Of a DNA stretch of 64,000 nt, positions 1-9,026 are shown in pieces. Source of the DNA: Thermoleophilaceae bacterium (GTDB lineage Bacteria > Actinomycetota > Thermoleophilia > Solirubrobacterales > Thermoleophilaceae). How positions within the stretch are numbered: the first letter of the stretch is position 1; the number at the start of each line of letters is the position of its first letter. The notes below the pieces were generated by a model, which saw only the letters and a program-made list of their open reading frames with translations, was not told the origin of the DNA and ran no database searches. The position numbers and the translations under genes were made by a program. The stretch lies in the NCBI GenBank assembly GCA_030446485.1, contig JAUJNF010000001.1, positions 124,001 through 188,000 on the forward strand, read 5' to 3'.

Positions 1-687
1 CTGTGCGAGCCGTTCCTGGGCCCTGGAAGGGTCCTCGACCTCGGGTGCGGCAGTGGACACAGCTTCCATCGCCTGGCCCCCCGGGAAACCGTCGGAGTCG
101 ACATCGACCCGCAGGCGCTCGCCGGTCAGCAACGAGCCACGGTGACCGCCGACATGCGGGATCTGCCGTTCGACGACGCGAGCTTCTCCGCGGTCGTCGC
201 CATCCACTCGGTCGAGCACGTTCCCGATCCGGAAGCAGCGGTCGCCGAGGCGGCTCGAGTGCTGGAGCCCGACGGCGTCGCCGTGTTCGTGACGCCGAAC
301 CGGCTGACGTTCGGGCGACCGGACGAGATCATCGACCCCTACCACGACGTGGAGCTCGACCCCGACGAGCTCCGGCGGCTCTGCAAGCAGTCGTTCGCCG
401 ATGTGGAGGTCAGGGGCCTGTTCGGTTCCGATCGGTATATCGAGTTGTTCGCGGAGGAGCGGGCGACGCTCGAGAAGCTGCTGCGATCCGATCCACTGAG
501 GCTGCGGCGGCTGGTGCCGCGCACCGTGCGGCGGTCCCTTTACGACGGCCTGCTGCGTCACTTCCGCGCCGCCGACGATCCTCGGGCCCTGGCGATCGGT
601 GTGGACGACTTCGAGCTTCACGACAGCCGTCTCGACGAGTGCCTCGACGTCTACGCGCTCTGCCGCTCTCCGCTCCCCCGTGGCTGA
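1..687 (+). CDS. class I SAM-dependent methyltransferase, 5' end outside window
   Basis: The reading frame is open from base 1, so the N-terminus lies outside the window. The visible part starts just before the SAM-binding glycine loop (VLDLGCGSGH), followed by an acidic residue at the end of strand 2 (VGVDID), the DLPFDDASF segment and HSVEHVPDPE, which is the usual layout of the Methyltransf_11 type. The C-terminal half (DRYIELFAEERATLEKLL onward) is helical and matches the extended tail seen in methyltransferases of glycan loci. The stop overlaps the GTG of the following glycosyltransferase by 8 bases, so the two are probably co-translated. The acceptor is unknown; a sugar or lipid-linked intermediate is inferred from context. 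Confidence 0.85.
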   Translation: MCEPFLGPGRVLDLGCGSGHSFHRLAPRETVGVDIDPQALAGQQRATVTADMRDLPFDDASFSAVVAIHSVEHVPDPEAAVAEAARVLEPDGVAVFVTPNRLTFGRPDEIIDPYHDVELDPDELRRLCKQSFADVEVRGLFGSDRYIELFAEERATLEKLLRSDPLRLRRLVPRTVRRSLYDGLLRHFRAADDPRALAIGVDDFELHDSRLDECLDVYALCRSPLPRG

Positions 688-1429
688 GCGCGGCAAGCCC
701 AAGGTCGTCGTGGTGATGCCGGCCCGGCAGGCGGCGGCGACGGTGGAGCGCACCTTCGCTTCCATCCCGCAGGAGGAGGTCGACGAGGTGATACTCGTCG
801 ACGACTCCTCCACGGACGAGACGGTGCGGCTGGCCAGCGCGCTTCCCCTCCACCTCGTATGGCACCCCCATCAGACGGGCTATGGGGCGAACCAGAAGAC
901 GTGCTACCTGGAGGCCCTCCAACGCGACGCGGACGTGGTGGTGATGCTCCACCCGGACGGGCAGTACGAGCCCGAGCTGATCCCGCTGATGATCGAGCCG
1001 ATCGTCGCGGGCGAGGCCGACCTCGTGCTCGGCTCGAGGCTCCTGGTGCCCGGTGCCGCGCTTGCGGCCGGCATGCCGCGCTGGAAGTACGTCGCCAACC
1101 GGTTCCTGACCACAATCGAGAACCGGATCATGGGCACGGAGCTGTCGGAGGCCCACACCGGCTACCGCGCCTACTCCCGCCGCCTGTTGCTGGCGGTGCC
1201 GTTCCTTCGCAACTCCCTCGACTTCTCGTTCGACTCGGAGTTGCTCATGCAGGCCTCGCACTTTGGCTTCGAGATCAAAGAGGTCCCGGCGCGGTGCCGT
1301 TACTTCGAGGACGCCTCCTCGGTTGGCTTCAGAAGCGGCGTCGTATACGGGCTGAAGACGCTCACGGTCGGTCTCCGCCTGGTGCTGCACCGGCACGGCG
1401 TGCTTCCCTCGCGCAAGTTCAGGCCCTGA
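680..1429 (+). CDS. glycosyltransferase family 2 (dolichol/polyprenyl-phosphate mannosyltransferase-like)
   Basis: A 249-residue GT-A fold protein. It has the N-terminal strand VVVVMPA, the nucleotide-binding VDDSSTDET near residue 40, the metal-binding acidic motif HPDGQYEP near residue 95 and HTGYRAYSR in the acceptor half. There is no C-terminal membrane segment, so it resembles the soluble polyprenyl-phosphate sugar transferases rather than the processive ones. I chose the GTG at 680 because it places the conserved strand about 10 residues in; an upstream ATG at 599 would add about 27 residues of out-of-frame-looking Ser/Thr sequence inside the previous gene. It likely forms a unit with the upstream methyltransferase. 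Donor and acceptor sugars cannot be read from the sequence. Confidence 0.88.
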   Translation: MAERGKPKVVVVMPARQAAATVERTFASIPQEEVDEVILVDDSSTDETVRLASALPLHLVWHPHQTGYGANQKTCYLEALQRDADVVVMLHPDGQYEPELIPLMIEPIVAGEADLVLGSRLLVPGAALAAGMPRWKYVANRFLTTIENRIMGTELSEAHTGYRAYSRRLLLAVPFLRNSLDFSFDSELLMQASHFGFEIKEVPARCRYFEDASSVGFRSGVVYGLKTLTVGLRLVLHRHGVLPSRKFRP

Positions 1430-1453
1430 CCCTCCGGGCGCGCGGGTCGCCCT

Positions 1454-3823
1454 TCACCGGCGAGGCACCAGAGTCGCCACCACGAAACCCAGTTCGTCAC
1501 GGTGGATGGCTTCGAGATCGAACCGCTGGCTGATGCGCTGCAGGACCCAGGCCTGCAGCGGAGCCATGCTGGTACCCGCCACGGGCCGGGCCAAGAGGTC
1601 GCGGAACGGCTGCGACCGTAGCGCGGCGAAGACCTTCAGGCCGTCGACCTGAGTCAGCAACCGATCGCCCTCTTCCAGCTCCGCCACGGAGCGGCGCAAG
1701 TCCGGGAGGTACTGCGAGGGCACGAAGCTGTCCGCCGTCGGATAGCTGAGCGGGAATGCGTTCGTGCGATCGCTTCGGATCAGGATCTCGACCTCCAGAT
1801 CGGGCGAGACGAGGGTCGGCACCCGAGGCTCGCCCGGCATGAAGCGGGCGAGGAGGGCCTCCCCCTGAGCGGCACGGGGATCGAGTGGCGGCGCATTCCA
1901 GAGGGTCCGGAGGGCGGTGGCCGGCGAGTCGCCGCCGGGAACCACATGGCCGAGCGCCGACCGTGACAAACGGTCGCCGATCGACGACCAGCCGACGGAT
2001 ACGAGCAGGACCGCGAGCGCCATGGCGAACGCCAGCCCCCCGAGCCGGACGGAGCGCGAGCCGCCGAGCGCACCGCGCAGCAACAGGCTCAACCACACCG
2101 TGCCTGCCAGTAGCGCCGGCAGGGAGACGTAGGGCACGATGTGGTCGGCCGACCTGTCGACGAAGTAGCTGAACAGGATGATGCCGTAGGCGGTGAGCCC
2201 GCAGAGGGCCGTCAGCGCGCCCCGCTCCCGCTCGACCAGGCCTCGACGGCGGCGAGTGAGAAGCACGAACGCCGCGGCCGAGGCGGAGTACGCGACGCCG
2301 ACCGCCACGGCCGGCGACCACCTGGAGAAGTCGTACGTGATGTTGCCGACAATGCCGAACAGGAACGATTGTAGGAAGGCGAGGTACCACCCATAGTCCG
2401 GCAGCTCGCCGGCGAACGCCAGCGTCGCCCCGACGAGCGCGAGTTGAGCGGCCAGGCACCCGGCCAGAGCCAGGGCGGCGCGGCGTGCGAGCCACGCGAG
2501 CCGACCCGGCGCCGGGCGCGTCCAGGCCTGGAAGCCGGCCATCGCGGCGAACGTGACCACGGTGTAGGCAAAGGCCTCGAGCGCCCAGATGGAGGCCAGG
2601 CCCACGACCGCGAGCTGCCCGGCCCGGGCCGCCCGCCCATGGCGCTGCCAACGGGCCTCGGCGACGGCGGCCAGGATCAGCACGAGGGGAAGCCCGAAAC
2701 GCAGCGGGCCGTGTTGCGCCGGCAGGCTGCCAACCGAGTAGAGGAGGTTGTAGATCAGCGCTATCACGGCGACCGCCATCGCGGCCGCCGCCAGTGGCCT
2801 TGGGGTGTGCACAAGCCGGAGCAAGCAGTACGCGGCGGCGAAGAAGAGCGCGAACAGAGCCCCGTCGAGGAATCCCAGCGTGCCGTATCCGATCGGAGCG
2901 AGCTGGAACCAGCCGGTCAGGAAGTAGATGGAACCGACGCCGTACTGAGAGGCGGTGCCGACCAGCATCGCGCCACCGTGAAGCACCACCTGCGCCGGCC
3001 CCAGGACGAAGTTGTGGTGAAACAGGATCACTGACTTGTTGAAGGCGGTGAGGAAGGCGTCGGGCGGGCCGGCCGGCTGGAAGATCACGAGGTCGGGCAC
3101 CGCGAGCAGGATGAGGGCGACGATCGCGGCGTCGGCCACCACACCCCACCGTCCCGGCATCCGTCGTCGGACCGCGGGCAGTCGCGCGTAGAGGACGAGC
3201 ACGGCCGGAACGGCAACGGCGCCGAGTGCGACCGGAACGAGGCTGATCGACCGCGCGGAGGTGAAGGCGAGCAACGAGCCGAACACGAGCGCGCCCGCAA
3301 GCGCCCACGTCGATCCTTCCCGCCTGGAGGCCCGCAGCAGCGGGTCCCACGGGTGCGACTGCCGCGCCCGCGTGAGCAGGGCCACCGCCGCGGCCGACCA
3401 GAGGCCGACCGCGCCGAGCAGCCCGGCCACGCCATCGCCCGACAGCACGCGGGCCAGGATGATCGACGCCGCGAGGGCCGCCGCGAGCAGCGCCGCGAGA
3501 AACGGCAGCGCGCGCGCGTTCGGAGTCGTCGAGATCCTCTCGGCCAGGCGGGGAACCAGGATCAGCGCCGCCGGCAACAGCAGCGCGAACGCCATCAGGT
3601 AAAGCGCGGACTCGAGGTTCTGGTTCTCCCCCAGGTTGAAGGGCGGCGGCAGCGGCTCGGGGTTCACGAGCAGCTCGGCCGAGGCCAGCACGATCGCGAA
3701 GGCCGCGATGGCGAACGTGACCGTCAGAACGACCGTGGGAGCGAGCGGTGCGACCGCCGGCGGCCCCTTCGGGCTCCGGAAGGGTCGGCCCCGCACGCGC
3801 CCGGTATCCGAGGAGATCGCCAT
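1454..3823 (-). CDS. large polytopic membrane protein, GT-C-like, function unknown
   Basis: A 789-residue protein with about a dozen or more hydrophobic segments through the first three quarters and a soluble C-terminal domain of about 150 residues (ends FVVATLVPRR). This layout of many helices plus a C-terminal extracytoplasmic domain is that of GT-C glycosyltransferases and lipid-linked sugar polymerases. I do not recognise a specific catalytic motif, so that assignment is inference from topology and location. The ATG at 3823 was chosen because the longer frame to 3979 would add Arg-rich sequence and run into the divergent gene. The start faces the start of the GT39-like gene across about 60 bp, so the two probably share a divergent promoter. 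Confidence 0.7.
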   Translation of the reverse strand: MAISSDTGRVRGRPFRSPKGPPAVAPLAPTVVLTVTFAIAAFAIVLASAELLVNPEPLPPPFNLGENQNLESALYLMAFALLLPAALILVPRLAERISTTPNARALPFLAALLAAALAASIILARVLSGDGVAGLLGAVGLWSAAAVALLTRARQSHPWDPLLRASRREGSTWALAGALVFGSLLAFTSARSISLVPVALGAVAVPAVLVLYARLPAVRRRMPGRWGVVADAAIVALILLAVPDLVIFQPAGPPDAFLTAFNKSVILFHHNFVLGPAQVVLHGGAMLVGTASQYGVGSIYFLTGWFQLAPIGYGTLGFLDGALFALFFAAAYCLLRLVHTPRPLAAAAMAVAVIALIYNLLYSVGSLPAQHGPLRFGLPLVLILAAVAEARWQRHGRAARAGQLAVVGLASIWALEAFAYTVVTFAAMAGFQAWTRPAPGRLAWLARRAALALAGCLAAQLALVGATLAFAGELPDYGWYLAFLQSFLFGIVGNITYDFSRWSPAVAVGVAYSASAAAFVLLTRRRRGLVERERGALTALCGLTAYGIILFSYFVDRSADHIVPYVSLPALLAGTVWLSLLLRGALGGSRSVRLGGLAFAMALAVLLVSVGWSSIGDRLSRSALGHVVPGGDSPATALRTLWNAPPLDPRAAQGEALLARFMPGEPRVPTLVSPDLEVEILIRSDRTNAFPLSYPTADSFVPSQYLPDLRRSVAELEEGDRLLTQVDGLKVFAALRSQPFRDLLARPVAGTSMAPLQAWVLQRISQRFDLEAIHRDELGFVVATLVPRR

Positions 3824-3885
3824 GGCGCGGGCGACGATCCTAGTGGACCTCCGCCTTCCGGCCGCCGCTAGGGTTCGACCCCGCC

Positions 3886-5562
3886 GTGCTTCGCCTCCGC
3901 GCTCAGAAGGCTCGGGCCGAGGGGGCGGTTGTAGGCCGCATGGGCTCGCGCAGGACGGCTGCTCTGGTCGTGGCCGCACTCACCGCGCTGGGGTTCGCCA
4001 TCCGCCTCCAAGTGGCCGGCGAGAGCGTGTTCGCCGACGAGCTCGCCACCTACTGGATCGTCTCCGCGCACGATCTCCCCGGGGTGGTGTCGGTCGTGCA
4101 CACCGACGCCGAGATCACGCCGCCGCTCTCCTTCCTGCTCTCGTGGCTCACGACCCGGATCGACCTCACCCCCGAGCTCCTGCGCGCCCCGGCTCTGGTG
4201 GCCGGGACGGCCACGATCCCGGTCATCTACCTGCTCGGCCTGCGCACCATCGGGCGCGGCGCCGCGCTCGTGGCCGCCGCGCTCACGGCGCTCGCGCCGT
4301 TCATGATCTACTACTCGGCCGAAGCGAGGGGGTACGGGGTCGCGGTCCTGCTCGTGACGCTCTCGACACTCGCGATGCTGGCCGCGCTCGGCGACGGGCG
4401 GGTCCGCTGGTGGGTCCTCTACGCCGCCTGCTCGTGCGCAGCGGTCTACACCCACTACACCTCCGTCTTCCCACTGGCGGTGCAGGTGGGCTGGCTCTTC
4501 TGGACGCACCGCTCCGCGTGGCGGGCGGCGCTGCTGGCAAACGCCGCTGCGGTGGTCTGCTTCCTGCCCTGGCTGTCGGGGCTCGTCAACGACTTCCAGT
4601 CGCCGACGGCCGACATCCTCGACCTGCTGTCGCCCTTCAATCCCAATACCGTTCGCATAACTCTCGAGCACTGGTCGGTCGGCTATCCGTACAGCGTCGT
4701 CCCGTTGCGCGACCTCCCGGGGGTGGTCGCGCTGGTGTTCCTCGTGCTGGCAGTGGGCGCGGCGGTCGGGGACCTCGCGTTCGCCCGCGCCGATGGGCAC
4801 CGCCGGTCGCGACTTGCCCGCGTCGACGGCCGGGTGTGGCTGATCGTCGGGCTGGCGCTGTCCGCGCCGGTCGGCGAGGCGCTCGTGAGCGCCGTCGGCA
4901 CGAACCTGTTCGGCGTGCGGAACCTCGCGGTTTCTTGGCCCGGGTTCGCACTCGCGCTCGCTGCTTTGCTGATGGCGGCCGGGCCACGGCTGCGCTTCGC
5001 CGTCGCGGCGCTGCTTGTCGCATCCTTCGCGCTCGGCGCGGTGAAGATGCTGGAGCCCCGCTTCCAGCGCCCCGATTACCACGGCGCGGCCAAGTTCATT
5101 CAGCGCGAAGCATCCGTGGGTGACGTGGTGCTGGACGGCGCCGTGATCAGCCCCGGACCGGTCGGCGGCATCGACGTTCCCCTCGGTCGGTCGTATCGAG
5201 TGCTGCGCGTCGGCGCGCCTCAACAGCGGGACCATCCGTTCTCCGTGTTCGATCCAGTGCTGTCGCTTGCGGAGGTGTCCCGCCGGGCCGTGGCCGCCGC
5301 GGCCGGACGGCGCATCGTCGTGCTCTCGATGGTCACTGCCACTCGCGACGACGACGAGCGGGCCAGGGCACGGCTCCTTCCGGGCTATCGCCGGGTGCTG
5401 AGGAGGAGCTACCCAGGGATCGTCAGCCTCGATGTGGCGATCTACGCCCGGCAGGCTTCGTCGCAAGGACGACGTTGTGAGCGCAGAAGCGGTCGACCAG
5501 GGGGATGCACTCCGCCGCCCGCTCCCCTGCCGCGGCCGCTCGCAGCAGCGCCCGCGGGGTGA
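3886..5562 (+). CDS. GT39-like (PMT/ArnT) membrane glycosyltransferase
   Basis: About 540-558 residues with many transmembrane segments. After the first helix comes FADELATYWI, which carries the acidic pair expected in the first extracytoplasmic loop of PMT/ArnT-type GT-C enzymes, followed by ITPPLSFLLSW, and YYSAEARGYG, a motif typical of the GT39 family. The expected reaction is transfer of a sugar from a polyprenyl-phosphate donor on the outer face of the membrane. The start is GTG 3886 or ATG 3940; the latter puts MGSRRTAALVV directly before the first helix and may be the true start. The last 140 bases overlap the 3' end of a convergent methyltransferase gene. Confidence 0.78.
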   Translation: MLRLRAQKARAEGAVVGRMGSRRTAALVVAALTALGFAIRLQVAGESVFADELATYWIVSAHDLPGVVSVVHTDAEITPPLSFLLSWLTTRIDLTPELLRAPALVAGTATIPVIYLLGLRTIGRGAALVAAALTALAPFMIYYSAEARGYGVAVLLVTLSTLAMLAALGDGRVRWWVLYAACSCAAVYTHYTSVFPLAVQVGWLFWTHRSAWRAALLANAAAVVCFLPWLSGLVNDFQSPTADILDLLSPFNPNTVRITLEHWSVGYPYSVVPLRDLPGVVALVFLVLAVGAAVGDLAFARADGHRRSRLARVDGRVWLIVGLALSAPVGEALVSAVGTNLFGVRNLAVSWPGFALALAALLMAAGPRLRFAVAALLVASFALGAVKMLEPRFQRPDYHGAAKFIQREASVGDVVLDGAVISPGPVGGIDVPLGRSYRVLRVGAPQQRDHPFSVFDPVLSLAEVSRRAVAAAAGRRIVVLSMVTATRDDDERARARLLPGYRRVLRRSYPGIVSLDVAIYARQASSQGRRCERRSGRPGGCTPPPAPLPRPLAAAPAG

Positions 5563-6136
5563 AGTCGGGGACCATCCCGAGCCGACGTGACGCCAGCACG
5601 TCCGCTCCTGCGCCGCGGAGGCCGCACAACAACTCGGCCTCGGGGATGAGCCGCTCCTCCCCCGTGTCCTGCGGCACGCGGGCCATCAGGTGCTTCCAGT
5701 ACGGGTTGCGCGGATTGTGGTCCCACACGAGGATCCGGCCGAAGCGCTTCGTCACCCTGACCATCTCCACCAGGGTTCGCCGGACGTCATCCGGCCGGGC
5801 GACGTGGTGCATGACGGCGACGCACATGACCACGTCGAAGCTGTCGCCTTCGAATGGCAGGGCCGTGCCTGATCCCTGCACCGCCCTGACGCCGTGCGTC
5901 CTTCTCCGCAGGACCTCGAGCATCCCCTCCGAGGGATCGACGCCCGTCATCTCGTAGCCGGCGGCCGCGAGCCGTGCCGCGAGGGCGCCCGTCCCGCAAC
6001 CCACGTCGAGTGCCGTTCCGCGTGGACAGTGCTCGAGCACGAACCGAACGCGCTTGCGCAGGTAGTGCTCGACCACGTGGGGCGGCAGCGAATCGTCGTA
6101 GGCCTCCGCGATCTGGTTGAAGTGGGCGTGGCTCAC
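5423..6136 (-). CDS. class I SAM-dependent methyltransferase (Methyltransf_11 type)
   Basis: A complete 237-residue enzyme: TALDVGCGTGALA near residue 42 is the SAM loop, VTGVDPSEGM the adenosine-binding acidic strand, and LPFEGDSFDVVMCVAVMHHV the strand-4 region. The GTG start at 6136 overlaps the stop of the upstream glycosyltransferase (GTGA), implying translational coupling. The N-terminal FNQIAEAYDDSLPPHVVEHY resembles lipid- or sugar-directed methyltransferases, but the substrate is not identifiable. Its 3' end overlaps the convergent GT39-like gene by 140 bases. Confidence 0.87.
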   Translation of the reverse strand: MSHAHFNQIAEAYDDSLPPHVVEHYLRKRVRFVLEHCPRGTALDVGCGTGALAARLAAAGYEMTGVDPSEGMLEVLRRRTHGVRAVQGSGTALPFEGDSFDVVMCVAVMHHVARPDDVRRTLVEMVRVTKRFGRILVWDHNPRNPYWKHLMARVPQDTGEERLIPEAELLCGLRGAGADVLASRRLGMVPDFTPRALLRAAAAGERAAECIPLVDRFCAHNVVLATKPAGRRSPHRG

Positions 6137-6903
6137 GGCTCTTCGCGTAGCGAGGAGCGGGCGACGTCGAGCGCCGTGGGCGGAGCGGCCCGCGGCCGGG
6201 GGCCCCGGCGCCTGAAGCGCAGCACCAGCAGCATCATCCGCAGGCCGACCGCCACGGCCAGGACCGGCCTTCCCGTCACCGACGAGACGCCGACGCGCGG
6301 AAGGTAGTTGACCGGCACCTCGACGAAGCGGGCGCCGGAGGCGATCGTCAGCAGCATGATCTCGGCGCCGGCGTGGCTGCCACCGACCGTCATGTTCGCC
6401 GCCACGTGGTCGGCGAGCTCGCGGCGCAGCAGCCGGTACGTGCAGCCGACGTCACTGAGGTGGCTCGTGTTGAAGACCGCCTCGATCAGCTTCGCCACCG
6501 CCCAGTTGCCCCAGCGCAGGAAGAAGGCCATGTTCGCTCCCGCCCAGATCAGCTCCCGCGTGGTGCGCGTGCCGAGCACCGCGTCGCACTCGTCGCTGTA
6601 GACGAGCAGCTTCATGATGTCCTGGGGCCGGAACGTGCCGTCGGGCTCGGCCAGCACCACGAGATCGCCGCGCGACTCGGCGAGCCCCCGCCGGGTGGCA
6701 TGGCCGTAGCCCTGCCGCGGTTCCTGCACGAGGCGGGCGGGCGTCCGACCGACCTCCTCGGCCGTTCCCGGCTGGGCGTTGTTGTCGATTACCAGGACTT
6801 CGTCGACGACCCCGGTCGCGAAGAACCCCTCGATGACGCCCCGGATCGAGTCGCGCTCGGCGTAGGTCATGAGCACCACCGAGACCGAGTTTTCGTTCCA
6901 CAT
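6133..6903 (-). CDS. glycosyltransferase family 2
   Basis: A 256-residue GT-A glycosyltransferase. Motifs in order: VSVVLMTYAERDSI, VLVIDNNAQPGTAEE, GLAESRGDLVVLAEPDGTFRP (the metal-binding Glu-Pro-Asp), SDVGCTYRLLRR, then FVEVPVNYLPR before a short hydrophobic C-terminal stretch and an Arg-rich end. It resembles polyprenyl-phosphate-glucose/mannose transferases. I chose the ATG at 6903 (MWNENSV) because the frame up to 6954 adds a poorly conserved Arg-rich leader. It is coupled by a 4-bp overlap to the methyltransferase downstream. Confidence 0.87.
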   Translation of the reverse strand: MWNENSVSVVLMTYAERDSIRGVIEGFFATGVVDEVLVIDNNAQPGTAEEVGRTPARLVQEPRQGYGHATRRGLAESRGDLVVLAEPDGTFRPQDIMKLLVYSDECDAVLGTRTTRELIWAGANMAFFLRWGNWAVAKLIEAVFNTSHLSDVGCTYRLLRRELADHVAANMTVGGSHAGAEIMLLTIASGARFVEVPVNYLPRVGVSSVTGRPVLAVAVGLRMMLLVLRFRRRGPRPRAAPPTALDVARSSLREEP

Positions 6904-6996
6904 CAGATCGCGAGCCCCGCGCGTGAAAGTCGAAGTCGGCCGGCAACCGCGCACCGCGAGCGACCAGAAGGCTCGGGTATAGCATCCTCGGCCGCC

Positions 6997-8118
6997 ATGA
7001 AGGCCGACGCCCCCCAGCCGCCGTCACGGGCGGCGCTTCGAGCGGAGCTCGAAGCGGCTTACGCGGCGGCGCCGGTGATCGCCGCGCCGGGCCCTCGGCC
7101 CGACGGCGAAGCGCTGCGGGCCGCCTATCTCGGCGTGCTGAAGCTGTGCCTGTGCGACCTCGGCGGCTCCAGCACGATGTCGGTGGACCGTACGCCCGAT
7201 GGCCTAGTGGCATCGCGCGAGCTGGTGGGGGGCTGGGTGAAGACTCGCGCCCTGGGCATGGACTGGCCGCGCACCGGACTGACGATGGTGGGCCTGGACC
7301 GCCTTCACGACCTCCAGTCGTGCGTGGAGTCGGTGGTGCGCGACGGCGTCGAAGGCGACCTCATCGAGGCGGGGACCTGGAGGGGTGGCGCGTCGATCTT
7401 CATGCGCGCCACCCTCGACTCGCTCGGGGCCGGCGACCGCACCGTCTGGGTGGCCGATTCCTTCCAGGGCTTCCCGGCCACGACCGAGGAGGACGAGCTG
7501 GCCGTGGTCGACTTCCTGGCGGTTTCGCTCGAGGAGGTCAGGGAGAGCTTCGCCCGCTTCGGAGTCGAAGACGGGGTGCGCTTTCTGCCGGGTTTCTTCG
7601 AGGAGACAATGTCCTGCATCGAGGATCGGAGGTGGTCGATCATCCGGCTCGACGGGGACAGCTACGAGGCTACCCGGCTCACCCTCGAGTGGCTCTACCC
7701 GCGCCTGTCGGTCGGGGGCCACCTCATCGTCGACGACTATGAGGTGCTGGAGGAGTGCCGCCAGGCGGTCGACGAGTTCCGCGGCGAGCAGGGGATCGAC
7801 GAGCCGCTCCAACGGGTGGACTGGACCTGCGTCCGCTGGCGCCGGGAGCGCCCGTCGCAGAGCGCCCCGATACCGCCGCCCGGCTTCCGTTCGAAGGGGA
7901 ACGGCCGGACCGGACCGCGAGCGATGAAGCGCCCGGAGAGCCCGCGTATCCCAACGGTTGAGGAGCTCGAGCTCGTCCGCGAGACGGTCGCGCTCCGAGA
8001 GCGCCTGGCCATCGCCGAGGGCGGCGCCCGGAGCCTGCCCGGCTCCGATCTGAGACGAGCACGGGCGTGGCTGAGGCGCCGTTTCGATCCGCGGCGCACG
8101 AGCGGCCCGCGCAGATGA
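6997..8118 (+). CDS. TylF/macrocin O-methyltransferase family protein
   Basis: A 373-residue protein. The central part matches the TylF family: EAGTWRGGASIFM (SAM loop), VWVADSFQGFP, the metal-binding RLDGDSYEAT and HLIVDDYEV. TylF members are Mg2+-dependent and methylate sugar hydroxyls on antibiotics or glycans; here a surface glycan sugar is the likely acceptor by context. About 70 residues of charged C-terminal tail (ELELVRETVALRERLAIAE) look coiled-coil-like and may mediate partner binding. The ATG at 6997 is the first start after the divergent gene. The TGA overlaps the ATG of the next gene (ATGA). Confidence 0.87.
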   Translation: MKADAPQPPSRAALRAELEAAYAAAPVIAAPGPRPDGEALRAAYLGVLKLCLCDLGGSSTMSVDRTPDGLVASRELVGGWVKTRALGMDWPRTGLTMVGLDRLHDLQSCVESVVRDGVEGDLIEAGTWRGGASIFMRATLDSLGAGDRTVWVADSFQGFPATTEEDELAVVDFLAVSLEEVRESFARFGVEDGVRFLPGFFEETMSCIEDRRWSIIRLDGDSYEATRLTLEWLYPRLSVGGHLIVDDYEVLEECRQAVDEFRGEQGIDEPLQRVDWTCVRWRRERPSQSAPIPPPGFRSKGNGRTGPRAMKRPESPRIPTVEELELVRETVALRERLAIAEGGARSLPGSDLRRARAWLRRRFDPRRTSGPRR

Positions 8119-9026
8119 TTGCCTTCGCGGTGTCGATCACCAAGCCGGAGGCCTACCGGCGCCATGCGGAGCCGGGGATACGATTGGCCGCCGAGCCCGA
8201 CTCAGAGGTCTGGCCCTTCTCGGCCTCGGGGTCCATCTTCCGCAGCTACAACCTGCTGCTCGACAAGGCCGCGGCTCGCGACGACCTGGAGGCGCTCGTG
8301 CTGGTGCACCAGGACGCCGAGATCGTGGACCCAGACTTCGCTCGCAAGGCGCGTGCCGCGCTTGGCGATCCTGACGTGGGCGTGGTCGGGTGCGTCGGGG
8401 CGGTCGGCGTCCGCAGCATCGCCTGGTGGGAGGGCTCCGTCACGTGGGGGTCGTTCATCCACCGCTACGAGGAGCACGGCGGTGGCGATCTCCCCGCGTT
8501 CTCGTGGAACGCGGCCGAGGCGCCCCCCTACTCGCAGCTGGGCGAGGTGGACACGGTCGACGGGTTCGTGCTGGTGCTGCCGCCGTGGACCGTTCGCAAC
8601 ATCCGCTTCGACGAGACGCTCGGCGAGCTGCACGGCTACGACTTCGACTTCTGCCTCCAGGTCCGCGAGGCCGGCAAGAAGGTGATCACCCAGGACTTCA
8701 AGGTGATCCACAACCACTCGCTCGAGCTCGTGAGCAATCCCGACACGTGGGCCGAGGCGCACATGCGCGTGGCCGAGAAGTGGGACGGGCGTATGCCCGG
8801 GGTGGGCACCGGTCCGGGTGACTGGAAGCACCGCGCGCGGCGCGCGGAGGCCGACGCGGCGGTGTCGCGGGCGGCAGCCGTCTCGTCCGACCTTCAGGCG
8901 GAGGCGGCCCTGAAGGAGATCAACGAGAGCTTGAGCTGGCGGTTGACCGCGCCGCTGCGCGGCGTGAACGCCATGCGCAGGGCGCTCGGCGCCAAGCGCC
9001 AGCGGCGCAAGCTCCCTATTCGCTGA
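8115..9026 (+). CDS. glycosyltransferase, GT2-like
   Basis: A 303-residue glycosyltransferase. VLVHQDAEIVDPDF contains the Asp-Ala-Glu metal site in place of the classical DxD, VDGFVLVLP lines the donor pocket, and HGYDFDFCLQVREAGKKV is the acceptor-side ED-like motif. The C-terminal LSWRLTAPLR is a short motif that I know from many actinobacterial glycan-locus proteins. The ATG at 8115 overlaps the previous stop by 4 bp; a longer frame from 8067 is less likely. The 3' end overlaps that of the convergent methyltransferase by 11 bases. Confidence 0.82.
   Translation: MIAFAVSITKPEAYRRHAEPGIRLAAEPDSEVWPFSASGSIFRSYNLLLDKAAARDDLEALVLVHQDAEIVDPDFARKARAALGDPDVGVVGCVGAVGVRSIAWWEGSVTWGSFIHRYEEHGGGDLPAFSWNAAEAPPYSQLGEVDTVDGFVLVLPPWTVRNIRFDETLGELHGYDFDFCLQVREAGKKVITQDFKVIHNHSLELVSNPDTWAEAHMRVAEKWDGRMPGVGTGPGDWKHRARRAEADAAVSRAAAVSSDLQAEAALKEINESLSWRLTAPLRGVNAMRRALGAKRQRRKLPIR

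Noticed and set aside
6373..6996. The first 208 codons of a long plus-strand frame as an N-terminal extension of the TylF-like enzyme.
   Set aside because: They lie antisense to the GT2 gene and have its shadow composition; the family N-terminus fits the ATG at 6997.
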